A stretch of 8,638 nt of DNA from Actinomycetes bacterium (GCA_021798075.1 JAJZYO010000066.1:1-8638); one strand, 5' to 3'; shown: positions 1 to 6,062, counted from the stretch's first letter. A program made the numbers and translations. The notes: generated from the sequence alone by a model not told the origin.

Positions 1-1630
1 CCTCCGGCGCTACTTCACCAACCTCGACGGCCCGGTCTTCGCCCTGGTCAACCTGCCGGAAGTGGTGAAGGGGGCGCTTTTCGCCCGCTACTCGCGCTCC
101 GGCAAGAGCCTGCGCCGGCTGTTCCTTGACGAGTTCGTCCGCGACCTCGACGTGAGCGGGGACCACAGCATCGACGCCACGGTCGGCCTAGCGCGGGCCG
201 AGGAGCTGTACGAGAGGGTGTTCTACGAGTACGGAGACGACTCGGTGGCCCAGCTGGGCGGCGTCCACCTCGCCTGCGAGCAGGCCTCCAACCTGCTCAC
301 GAAGGTCCTCGAGCACGGACGGCTCATGTCTTACATGGAAAAGTCGACCCGGTACGTCGCCTACGACAGCCGCCTCCCGAGCGGGCACTACCGCTACTAC
401 CGGAGCCCCGAGATCCTCGCGTCGTCGCTCGGCGCCAGGTACGTCGGGGACATGGACCGCATCTTCGACACCTACGCCCAGTTGAGGCCTGTCCTCTACG
501 AATGGTACGGGCGCCAGTTACCCGGCCCCGCCGGGGGGGCCGAGACGAAGGGGGAGGCCGGCGACCTCGCCTACCGGAGAGCGCTCCGGGCGAAGGCTTT
601 CGATGCCCTTCGCGGGCTGCTCCCCGCAGCTTCGGCCTCCAACGTCGGCATCTATGGGTCCGGCCAGGGCTACGAGGCCCTCCTGCTGCGCATGAGGGCC
701 CATCCCTTGCCCGAGGCGCGCCTCTACGCGGACCTGATGCTCACCGAGTTGCGAAAGGTCATCCCGTCCTGGGTGAGGCGGGTCGACGTCCCCGACCGGG
801 GCGGGGCATGGTCCGATTACTTGCAGCGCAACGAAGCCGCCATGGCCGAGCTCACGCCGCGCCTCCTCGGTGCCGCTCCAGCCCACGGCGCCGGCGGCAA
901 CGAGGAGGCGGGCGAGACCGTCGGGGCCGCCCGGCCTCTGGTCCGCCTCCTCGACTACGACCGAGACGCTGAAGCCAAAGTGGTGACGGCCATGTTGTAC
1001 CGCTTCTCGGACCTTCCCGAGCAAGACATTGCTGCCCGGGTAGCGGCGATGCCAGCCGAGCAACGCCTCGAGGTGATGGCGGCCTACGCGGGCGAGCGCG
1101 GCAACCGCCGGCACCGGCCTGGACGCGCCCTCGAGCGCTGCAGCTACCGCTTCGAGGTCGTGTCGGACTACGGGGCGTTCCGGGACCTCCAACGGCACCG
1201 CATGCTCACTATCGAGTGGCAGCGCCTCACGCCCTATCTCGGCTATTCGATGCCGGCAGCCGTGGCCGAGGCGGGGGGGAGGGACGCCTACGAGGAAGCG
1301 ATGGAGCGTTCGGCGAGCCTCTACGAGGCACTTGACCGGCGGCTCGGGCCAGACCTGGCCGCGTACGCGGTGACCCTGGCGCACAGAGTGCGCTACGTGG
1401 TCCAGATGAACGCCCGCGAAGCCATGCACATGATCGAGTTGCGGACCACACCCCAGGGTCACGCCGAGTACCGCGAGGTCTGCCAACAGATGCACCGGCT
1501 GATCGCCGAACAGGCCGGGCACAGGGCGCTCGCCACCATGATGAGCTTCGTCGACCACTCAGGCCCGGCTGACCACGACCTCGGCCGCCTCGAAGCGGAA
1601 CTGCGGGCGGAGGTACGCCGGCGCCGCTGA
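1..1630 (+). CDS. ThyX-superfamily protein (FAD-dependent thymidylate synthase-like), two tandem domains, 5' partial
   Basis: The frame is open from base 2, so the gene begins upstream of the window; the GTG at 62 is internal, because the 20 codons before it continue naturally (LRRYFTNLDG...). 542 residues are visible, over twice a usual ThyX of about 220-250. ThyX makes dTMP from dUMP using methylene-tetrahydrofolate, FAD and NADPH, with signature RHRxxSxNxxSxRY. Here two ThyX-like halves can be read. The first has YGDDSVAQ, then HGRLMSYMEKSTRY (bases 314-355), which keeps the right half of the signature. The second has RHRMLTIEWQR (1193-1225), which keeps only the RHR, plus NAREAMHMIELRT (1409-1447), like the conserved C-terminal helix of ThyX. 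Family membership is well supported. Thymidylate synthase activity is doubtful, since neither half has the complete motif. Large ThyX-like proteins of this kind occur in actinobacteria and are usually annotated as thymidylate synthase by homology only. Confidence 0.85.
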   Translation, partial: LRRYFTNLDGPVFALVNLPEVVKGALFARYSRSGKSLRRLFLDEFVRDLDVSGDHSIDATVGLARAEELYERVFYEYGDDSVAQLGGVHLACEQASNLLTKVLEHGRLMSYMEKSTRYVAYDSRLPSGHYRYYRSPEILASSLGARYVGDMDRIFDTYAQLRPVLYEWYGRQLPGPAGGAETKGEAGDLAYRRALRAKAFDALRGLLPAASASNVGIYGSGQGYEALLLRMRAHPLPEARLYADLMLTELRKVIPSWVRRVDVPDRGGAWSDYLQRNEAAMAELTPRLLGAAPAHGAGGNEEAGETVGAARPLVRLLDYDRDAEAKVVTAMLYRFSDLPEQDIAARVAAMPAEQRLEVMAAYAGERGNRRHRPGRALERCSYRFEVVSDYGAFRDLQRHRMLTIEWQRLTPYLGYSMPAAVAEAGGRDAYEEAMERSASLYEALDRRLGPDLAAYAVTLAHRVRYVVQMNAREAMHMIELRTTPQGHAEYREVCQQMHRLIAEQAGHRALATMMSFVDHSGPADHDLGRLEAELRAEVRRRR

Positions 1631-1708
1631 CCGGGCCGGCGGGCCGGCGGGCCTGCCGGCGCCGCGAGCCGCTCTTAGCCGGCGCTCGCCGCACGCAATC
1701 TACGAACG

Positions 1709-1760
1709 TTGCCCGTGCCCTCGGCCACGGGCAAGCCGGGGCCCAGAACTTTTTCCCGGC
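1709..1760 (+). terminator. Possible terminator or structured element: two adjacent hairpins with a T5 run
   Basis: The first hairpin has a perfect 9-bp stem, TTGCCCGTG (1709-1717) with CACGGGCAA (1726-1734), and an 8-base loop. It abuts a second 6-bp hairpin, GCCGGG (1735-1740) with CCCGGC (1755-1760), whose loop contains TTTTT at 1750-1754. It begins about 80 bases after the stop of the ThyX-like gene. The T run lies 15 bases past the first stem, so this is not a textbook rho-independent terminator. It could equally be part of a structured RNA or an attenuator. Confidence 0.35.
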
Positions 1761-1992
1761 TCGGGGACCAGGGCCGTTGCCTAAAAGTGCTGCTCCGGGA
1801 CCTGCTCCGGCGCTTGCCAGCGGCCCGCGAGTGGGCCAGTATGGTCCCCGACAGTCGCTGCGGGCCGCCAATCTTCCGAGCCCCAGCGCCGGGCCAGGTG
1901 CCCGGGGAGCCGAGTAGACAACGACTTCTGCACTGCGGTTGGCCCAGCCCCGCTTCAGTGCGTTGGCGGTTCCAAAGGCTCTCCGGGCCCGG

Positions 1993-2010
1993 CCACCAAG
2001 CGATTGGTGG
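1993..2010 (+). other. 7-bp hairpin with GCGA (GNRA-type) loop
   Basis: CCACCAA (1993-1999) pairs perfectly with TTGGTGG (2004-2010) around a GCGA loop. A stem closed by a GNRA tetraloop is a favoured stable RNA motif, which hints at function as RNA in the leader of the DUF4193 operon. The promoter is unmapped, so whether this lies within the transcript is not known. A DNA-level palindrome (operator) is the alternative. Confidence 0.4.
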
Positions 2011-2030
2011 GATACCGGGCGCGTCGTTTA

Positions 2031-2061
2031 GCATGCCGCGCCGCTACGGCGCGGCGCGTGC
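2031..2061 (+). other. Very GC-rich hairpin upstream of the DUF4193 gene
   Basis: GCCGCGCCG (2035-2043) and CGGCGCGGC (2047-2055) form a perfect 9-bp stem with loop CTA. The stem can extend by GCAT (2031-2034) with GTGC (2058-2061), one pair being G-T, past a 2-base bulge. It ends about 40 bases before the ATG at 2103. No T run follows, so intrinsic termination on the + strand is not supported. A leader attenuator, mRNA-stabilising stem or operator are the options. Confidence 0.4.
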
Positions 2062-2088
2062 CATCCTGTGTGCTTGAAATGCTTGCCG

Positions 2089-2094
2089 AAGGAA
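2089..2094 (+). promoter_or_regulatory. Ribosome binding site fixing the DUF4193 start
   Basis: AAGGAA lies 8 bases before the ATG at 2103. The frame is open further up (TTG 2004, ATG 2079), but neither of those has a comparable upstream site, and the extra residues are Arg-rich, unlike the acidic protein. This supports 2103 as the start. Confidence 0.6.
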
Positions 2095-2102
2095 CCAAAC
2101 AC

Positions 2103-2588
2103 ATGCCAAACGATGACGACGACGACTTCGACGACCCGATGCTCGGCGAGGGGCCGTCGTTGCCCGATGACCTGGACGAGGACGACCTCGAGCTAGAGCC
2201 CGACGACCTGTCCGACGATGACCTCGAGGACGACGAGGACTTGGAGGACACCGACGAGGCTGAGGTCGAAGAGGTCGATGACGAGGCCAGCAGCGCCCCG
2301 GCCACCGAAGAGGACGAGGACTTCGAAGAAGAGGACGAGGAGGACAACGACGACGTCGAGGCGAGCCTGGATGTCATCTTGAAGTCGCGCCTCGTCGTCT
2401 CCGACGACGAAGACGAGGACGAGGACGAAGACGAGGAAGAAGAGCCCGAGGGCGACGAGCGGGGTGAAACCGCGACGCGGGTCCTACCGAAACAGCCCGG
2501 AGAGTTCGTCTGCCAGTCTTGCTTCCTCGTGAAGAACCAGAGCCAGCTGGCAGACCGCGAGCGCCAGCTGTGCCGGGACTGCGTATAA
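2103..2588 (+). CDS. DUF4193-family protein with extreme acidic expansion and C-terminal zinc ribbon
   Basis: 161 residues from the ATG at 2103. By my count 74 residues (about 46 %) are Asp or Glu. Uninterrupted acidic stretches occur at residues 21-60, 69-85 and 101-114. The C-terminus, about residues 127-161, reads RVLPKQPGEF followed by C137-X2-C140 and C157-X2-C160, the four-cysteine ribbon typical of the actinobacterial DUF4193 family. The segment ASLDVILKSR (87-96) also fits the family. Usual members are, from memory, about 100 residues, so the acidic part is expanded. The family has no established function. A metal-binding ribbon on a long polyanionic tail could suit interaction with a basic protein or nucleic-acid-binding machinery, but that is inference. 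It probably heads a + strand operon with the next two genes, the next start being 27 bases away. Confidence 0.88.
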   Translation: MPNDDDDDFDDPMLGEGPSLPDDLDEDDLELEPDDLSDDDLEDDEDLEDTDEAEVEEVDDEASSAPATEEDEDFEEEDEEDNDDVEASLDVILKSRLVVSDDEDEDEDEDEEEEPEGDERGETATRVLPKQPGEFVCQSCFLVKNQSQLADRERQLCRDCV

Positions 2589-2615
2589 GCCTTTCTCCCG
2601 CAGTAGGTTGGGCAC

Positions 2616-3197
2616 GTGGCGCAGCGCAGGTCGGGTACCGAGCTCTTGGTTGACGTAACGGTTTTCGCGCCCTTGGGGTTGCTCATCACGGCCGCGGAGG
2701 CCATCCCGGAGCTCGCGAGGAAGGGCCGGGACCGGCTCGTGCCCCGCATCGGGTTGGCCCGGACGGTGGGCCAGTTCGCCGTGCAGCGGGGCTACCGGCA
2801 AATCACCAACCTGGCCGGCGAGGTTCCTGGCAACCTTCTGGCCGGGGCAGGTGGACGCCTGGGCGGAGCCGTGCCGTGGGCCCGAAGGAGCTACGGAGCG
2901 AGAGGCCGAGATGCCGGCGGCGGCCGCCCCGGCGCGACCACGGAGCGGAGCTCCATCCACGTCGAGCGGGCCCCTGGTTCTCGCCCCGCCGAAGGTGGCG
3001 CGGGGACGGCCAGGCGCGGAGGAGCGCCACACAGTGGCGACTTGGCGATCCCCAGTTACGACTCCCTCTCGGCCCCCCAGGTGGTGCAGCGTTTAGCGGG
3101 CCTGTCCCGTGAGGAGGTCGAGGCCGTGCGCCGCTACGAGGCAGCAACGCGTGGCCGGCGCACGATACTGGCGCGCGCCGAGCAGCTCCTCGCTTGA
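2616..3197 (+). CDS. Hypothetical protein with hydrophobic N-terminus and helical C-terminal motif
   Basis: 193 residues from a GTG start with AGTAGG at 2602-2607, 8 bases upstream. Three parts are visible. Residues 9-35 are hydrophobic to amphipathic (LLVDVTVFAPLGLLITAAEA) and are followed by a basic stretch, RKGRDRLVPR. Residues 85-142 are a Gly/Arg/Ala-rich, probably disordered linker. Residues 143-193 form a helical block (IPSYDSLSAPQVVQRLAGLS, then EEVEAVRRYE and RGRRTILARA) of a type I recall at the C-terminus of many uncharacterised actinobacterial proteins. I do not recognise a function. A peripheral membrane or lipid-surface association via the N-terminus is possible but unproven. 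It lies 27 bases after the DUF4193 gene, and its stop overlaps the next start, so co-transcription is likely. Confidence 0.75.
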   Translation: MAQRRSGTELLVDVTVFAPLGLLITAAEAIPELARKGRDRLVPRIGLARTVGQFAVQRGYRQITNLAGEVPGNLLAGAGGRLGGAVPWARRSYGARGRDAGGGRPGATTERSSIHVERAPGSRPAEGGAGTARRGGAPHSGDLAIPSYDSLSAPQVVQRLAGLSREEVEAVRRYEAATRGRRTILARAEQLLA

Positions 3198-3754
3198 CCG
3201 CACCCCCGGCACCCCAGCCCGGGCGGGACGGGGAGCCCGGCCCGACAGGGGAGGTGCCGGCGGGCCTTTCGGGAACCAACGTCAGTGTGCGTGTCGCGGC
3301 CGTAAGCGATATCCCCCAGTTGGCGGAACTGTACTCGGCCGCGTACGCGGAACTGGTGACGGCCCGCGGTGGCCGCGTGCTCTTGGGCCTGGGGGCCCGG
3401 CCGACAGATGTCGCCGGCTCGTTCAGCGCGCAGCTCTCGGACCCGGCCCAGCACGTAGTCGCCGGCTTCATCGCACCTCTCACCGGCGGGCCAGCCGGCT
3501 ATGGGACCTGCCGGACCTACGAGATGGCAGGCGACGAGCTCCTCGGTTGCATCGAAGAGCTCTACGTCAAGCCCGAGGCGCGCCGCACCGGCGTCGGGAG
3601 CGCGGTCGCCGCGTCGCTGCTGGAGTGGTGCCAAGCCCGTGGCTGTACGGGGGTAGACGCCAAGGCGCTGCCCGGGAGCCGTGCAGTGAAGAGCTTCTTC
3701 GAAGGCGAAGGCTTCACAGCGCGCCTGCTCGTCATGCACCGCCCGCTCCGGTAG
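3194..3754 (+). CDS. GNAT-family N-acetyltransferase
   Basis: 186 residues with the GNAT fold pattern: a first helix from DIPQLAELYSAAY (39-51), then strand ELYVKPEARR leading into the acetyl-CoA pyrophosphate-binding loop R130-R-T-G133-V-G135, and a later KSFFEGEGFTARLLVMHRPL resembling the last helix and strands, where GNATs carry the 'YekxGF' element. It transfers an acetyl group from acetyl-CoA to an amine; the substrate cannot be told from sequence. The first 30 residues are Pro/Gly-rich and may be disordered. The TTG start at 3194 overlaps the TGA of the preceding gene (TTGA), suggesting translational coupling. GTG codons at 3254 and 3287 are alternative starts, but the 3254 codon directly abuts its purine-rich tract. 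Confidence 0.85.
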   Translation: MTAPPAPQPGRDGEPGPTGEVPAGLSGTNVSVRVAAVSDIPQLAELYSAAYAELVTARGGRVLLGLGARPTDVAGSFSAQLSDPAQHVVAGFIAPLTGGPAGYGTCRTYEMAGDELLGCIEELYVKPEARRTGVGSAVAASLLEWCQARGCTGVDAKALPGSRAVKSFFEGEGFTARLLVMHRPLR

Positions 3755-3786
3755 CGCCACTTGGCCAGAGGAGGAGGTGTCTGCCC

Positions 3787-3808
3787 GGCCTAGGAACGGC
3801 CTAGGAAC
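3787..3808. repeat. 11-bp perfect tandem repeat between convergent genes
   Basis: GGCCTAGGAAC occurs twice head-to-tail (3787-3797, 3798-3808) in the 66-base gap between the GNAT gene and the convergent minus-strand gene. Each unit contains the palindrome CCTAGG. It is probably a replication-slippage product. No hairpin-plus-T terminator is visible here for either gene. Confidence 0.85.
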
Positions 3809-3820
3809 GGGACAGGAGGC

Positions 3821-5593
3821 TCAGGACGGCTGGGCCGCGCCGGCCTCGTTGAGGGCGGCGCCATTTTTCTCTTCCGTGGAGCCGTCGAGCGGTGAGAGAG
3901 CTTCGGACGGGCCGGGGGCGAGGGCAGGCGGTTCGGGGTCGGCAACCGGGGGTGTCGCCTCAGCAGCTGGGGCCGCCGGCACCGCTTCAGCGGGCGGGGC
4001 CGCCGGCACCGCTTCAGCGGCTGGGGTCGCCCCGTCAGCGGGCGTGGAGGTTATGGGCGCCGCCTCAGCGGGCGGGGTTGCCTCCGGCGGAGCTCCAGTG
4101 GGCGAGGGACTTTTGCTTGCCCGCGAGGGCACCGGCCTGGAAGGGCGCGAAGGGCGCCGGCCTCGCGCCCTGGTGGGGACGCTGGGCCGGAGTGGCCCGG
4201 GCGGCGGGGGAACGCTGATCCCGAGCAGCGGCGCGAGCGCAGGGATACGGCCACACTGCTGACGCGCAGCCTCGAGGAGCTCGGGTGGGGGAGAGGGGGG
4301 CAGGCCCTGGGGCTTGACCGTCCGGCGGACGGGGCTTTCGCTCACCACGGCGAGCAGGGCTAGCCACCGCTCGGGGGTGAGCGCCGGCGAAAGCGCCTCG
4401 CTGGCGGCGTCGCGAAGGCGTACGGCGAGCTCCGCCGAGAACCGGGCCCCGGGGTCAGGGGGCCGGGAGGAGAGCTTCAGCGCCCTGATCACTTGTCCGG
4501 CGTCGAGGTGGCGGGCCACCTCTTCCGCCCAGGCCTGGCGGTTGGCCTCGACCCGGTGTTCGAGCATCTCACGCAAAGCGACGACCAGTTCCCTCGAAGC
4601 CTCGTCGCGGGCCACATCGGAGCCATTGACGAGGGCCCGAAGGTCCCTTGTCGCGAGGGCGTCACCTGTCGCCACTGCGGCCTCGGCACGGTCGCGCCAC
4701 TCCGCCGCCTTTACCTTCCTCACGAGCGACTCTGCGATAGCAATGACGCCCTCGGTGCTCGGCTCGGGCCGCCCTTCCTCCCTCGCCCGCTCTCGCTCGA
4801 AGAAAAGGGCGGTCCGTACTGCGGGTATCCCCCCTCGAAGGAGCTGCTGAGCGATGGGCCTCTGCTCCGGGGGGAGGCTCTCCAGCATGGCATTGCGGTG
4901 GGTGTTGGCCGGGCTGAGCCGGCGCTGGTGCTGCGGGCCACCGGCTTCACGGCGCGCCCCTGCACCTTCCTGCTTGCCCTCCGCCCGCCGTCCCGGGTGC
5001 GCCCTAGCAGCAGTCTCAACTTCTTTGGCCCTGCCCCGCCTGGCTTGAGCTTCGGGACCTCGGCTGCGGCCCTCCCGGGTCGCCTCAGCTACTTGGTCCT
5101 GGTGAGAGGCCTCCTCGGGCGCATGCTCTGCCCGGCTGCGCCGTCCTGCCTCGCTCCCGGGCACCCGCTCCCCAGCACGCCGTGCGCCTGGAAGTGGTGT
5201 GGCGCCTGGAAGTGGTGTGCCCGGCGGCCGGCCGCCCGGCCGGGTGCGTGCCGCCCGCTCCCGCCCACCACGGTCTTCCCGGCGCCGTTCTTCTCCGAGG
5301 GGCCGGCCCCGGCCCGCCAGCTGTGTCGTGACGCCGGGTGCGGCAGGGCGCGCCAGTATCTCTATGCGGCTTTGGTCCTCGGTCGCGGGTGCCCGGGGAG
5401 GCTCCACACCGATCACCGTGATGCCCTCGATCCCGAACTCCGTCTCGGCCCTGACCACGTCGCCCGCCTTGGCACCTTCGTAGAGGAGCGAGGCGTCAAG
5501 CGACCCACGCGGCTCCAAGGCGCCGGCGGCACGCCAAGTCCAGGTGCCGTCCGGCCGCGCGCTCGTCAGCTCGATCTCCAAGCGGCGTGCCAC
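3821..5593 (-). CDS. Large hypothetical protein: N-terminal module, charged linker, helical core, Ala/Pro-rich tail
   Basis: 590 residues from a GTG at 5593; upstream SD is weak. Residues 1-80 look like a compact beta-rich module (LEIELTSARPDGTWTWRAAG, then LLYEGAKAGDVVRAETEF and GITVIGVEPP), plausibly OB/SH3-like, with the phrase 'GAKAGDVVRAE' reminiscent of nucleic-acid-binding barrels. Residues 85-225 are a highly charged Arg/Glu/Gly linker. Residues 232-465 are helical with a conserved feel (LPPEQRPIAQQLLRGGIPAV, later KAAEWRDRAEAA and TPERWLALLAVV). Residues 466-590 are Pro/Ala/Ser-rich, with a 9-residue repeat near 525-545. Two other-frame + strand translations here are low complexity, so the minus strand is the coding one. 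I recall similar hypothetical proteins from acidimicrobial genomes but no function. RNA or ribosome association is a guess from the N-terminal module and basic linker. Confidence 0.8.
   Translation of the reverse strand: MARRLEIELTSARPDGTWTWRAAGALEPRGSLDASLLYEGAKAGDVVRAETEFGIEGITVIGVEPPRAPATEDQSRIEILARPAAPGVTTQLAGRGRPLGEERRREDRGGRERAARTRPGGRPPGTPLPGATPLPGARRAGERVPGSEAGRRSRAEHAPEEASHQDQVAEATREGRSRGPEAQARRGRAKEVETAARAHPGRRAEGKQEGAGARREAGGPQHQRRLSPANTHRNAMLESLPPEQRPIAQQLLRGGIPAVRTALFFERERAREEGRPEPSTEGVIAIAESLVRKVKAAEWRDRAEAAVATGDALATRDLRALVNGSDVARDEASRELVVALREMLEHRVEANRQAWAEEVARHLDAGQVIRALKLSSRPPDPGARFSAELAVRLRDAASEALSPALTPERWLALLAVVSESPVRRTVKPQGLPPSPPPELLEAARQQCGRIPALAPLLGISVPPPPGPLRPSVPTRARGRRPSRPSRPVPSRASKSPSPTGAPPEATPPAEAAPITSTPADGATPAAEAVPAAPPAEAVPAAPAAEATPPVADPEPPALAPGPSEALSPLDGSTEEKNGAALNEAGAAQPS
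3969..4020 (-). repeat. 25-bp direct repeat with 27-bp period inside the Ala/Pro tail
   Basis: The 25 bases at 3969-3993 recur exactly at 3996-4020, a period of 27 bases or nine codons. In the minus-strand protein this gives EAVPAAPPA followed by EAVPAAPAA. A weaker third copy follows (EATPPVADP side). The period is a multiple of three, so the frame is kept. It fits slippage-driven expansion of a disordered tail. Confidence 0.85.
5184..5219 (-). repeat. 18-bp perfect tandem duplication in the charged linker
   Basis: GCGCCTGGAAGTGGTGTG occurs twice head-to-tail (5184-5201, 5202-5219). It encodes TPLPGA twice (residues about 126-137) in the minus-strand protein. An exact in-frame duplication suggests a recent event in a tolerant linker. 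Confidence 0.9.
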
Positions 5594-5656
5594 CGCACCA
5601 AGCTACAACTTCGGCGCGCCTGGGCAAATTCACTTATCGGCGAGCCGGCCCGGTTG

Positions 5657-5679
5657 GTTTCAGCTCGGCTAGTTTCAGC
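5657..5679. repeat. 8-bp direct repeat in the divergent promoter region
   Basis: GTTTCAGC occurs at 5657-5664 and 5672-5679, with a 15-base period, in the 89-bp gap between the start of the 590-residue gene (5593, minus) and the GTG at 5683 (plus). Two half-sites this close to a start could bind a regulator. Nothing else supports this, and I could not assign -10/-35 elements for either gene. Confidence 0.3.
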
Positions 5680-5682
5680 GCG

Positions 5683-6030
5683 GTGAGGGATCGTGAGGCC
5701 GTGTGCGCCTGGTGCGGCGCACACCTTCCTCCTGCCACCGGGGCTGGCCGCCCCCGCCGTTACTGCCGGCGCAGCTGCCGCCAGCGGGATTTCGAGGCCC
5801 GGAAACGTGCGCGCGAGCTCGGCCTCGCCGAGTCGGACCTGATAGTGGCCCGTAAGGCCGTGGAGGGGCTCGACGACCTCCTGTTCGTGCTCGCCTGCGC
5901 CATCTCCGACATCGAGGGGGACCTGGCCTTGGACAGTTCGCCGGACCAGTTGAAGCGCAGCCTGGACTGGCTCCTGGAGGCCGCCAAGCCGCTCGTCGGC
6001 GCCAGCCAGCGCCTCCGCTCCGCCGGCTGA
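5683..6030 (+). CDS. Small Cys-rich zinc-finger-like protein
   Basis: 115 residues from the GTG at 5683. Four cysteines near the N-terminus, C8-X2-C11 and C28-X3-C32, sit in CAWCG and GRPRRYCRRSCRQRDFEARK, a pattern I recall from small uncharacterised actinobacterial proteins. A single zinc-binding knuckle pair followed by a strongly basic helix suggests nucleic-acid contact. The rest (44-110) is a helical region (ESDLIVARKAVEGLDDLLFV, then LKRSLDWLLEAAKPLV). The frame stays open to a GTG at 5587, but that start would overlap the divergent gene's start at 5593 and adds unremarkable residues. GTG 5701 is another candidate. The gene converges on eno. No enzyme motif is visible and the role is unknown. 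Confidence 0.75.
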   Translation: MRDREAVCAWCGAHLPPATGAGRPRRYCRRSCRQRDFEARKRARELGLAESDLIVARKAVEGLDDLLFVLACAISDIEGDLALDSSPDQLKRSLDWLLEAAKPLVGASQRLRSAG

Positions 6031-6062
6031 CCGCCACGCCGCCAGCCGCAGGGCCTCCCGCC

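Larger units (their letters stand above)
1631..2102. other. 472-base non-coding interval with several inverted repeats
   Basis: No convincing gene lies here: open frames on both strands give Arg/Pro/Gly-rich translations with no family resemblance. I looked for tRNA T-loops, the RNase P GAGGAAAGTCC core, the SRP RNA loop and a tmRNA end and found none. The interval holds at least five inverted repeats: 1709-1734, 1735-1760, 1889-1905, 1993-2010 and 2035-2055. It should contain the end of the ThyX-like transcript and the promoter and leader of the downstream operon. I could not pick a promoter with confidence. Confidence 0.6.

Noticed and set aside
518..1558. Long minus-strand open frame (346 codons) opposite the ThyX-like gene
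   Set aside because: His/Arg/Pro-rich translation with no family features; it is the antisense shadow of a clearly coding GC-rich gene.
1227..1871. Minus-strand open frame of 214 codons across the gene end and interval
   Set aside because: Arg/Pro/Ala low-complexity translation, spans the end of a real gene and a non-coding gap.
1709..2077. + strand open frame of 122 codons in the interval before the DUF4193 gene
   Set aside because: Proline/arginine-rich with no recognisable motif, starts inside a hairpin, no ribosome binding site; treated as non-coding.
1631..2102. tRNA, RNase P RNA, SRP RNA or tmRNA gene
   Set aside because: No T-loop, no GAGGAAAGTCC core, no SRP tetraloop motif and no tmRNA ends found by eye on either strand.
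1955..2749. Minus-strand 264-codon frame with long Ser runs
   Set aside because: The Ser runs are simply the reverse reading of GAC/GAG codons of the acidic protein; the + strand has the conserved zinc ribbon.
2803..3483. Minus-strand open frame opposite the hypothetical and GNAT genes
   Set aside because: Crosses two real + strand genes and has no coherent domain.
3777..4262. + strand GTG frame preceded by GAGGAGGAGG
   Set aside because: The purine tract abuts the GTG with no spacing, and the product is Ala/Gly low complexity antisense to the repeat tail of the 590-residue gene.
4493..5686. + strand 397-codon open frame
   Set aside because: Antisense to the minus-strand gene whose N-terminal module and helical core look like real protein; the + translation does not.
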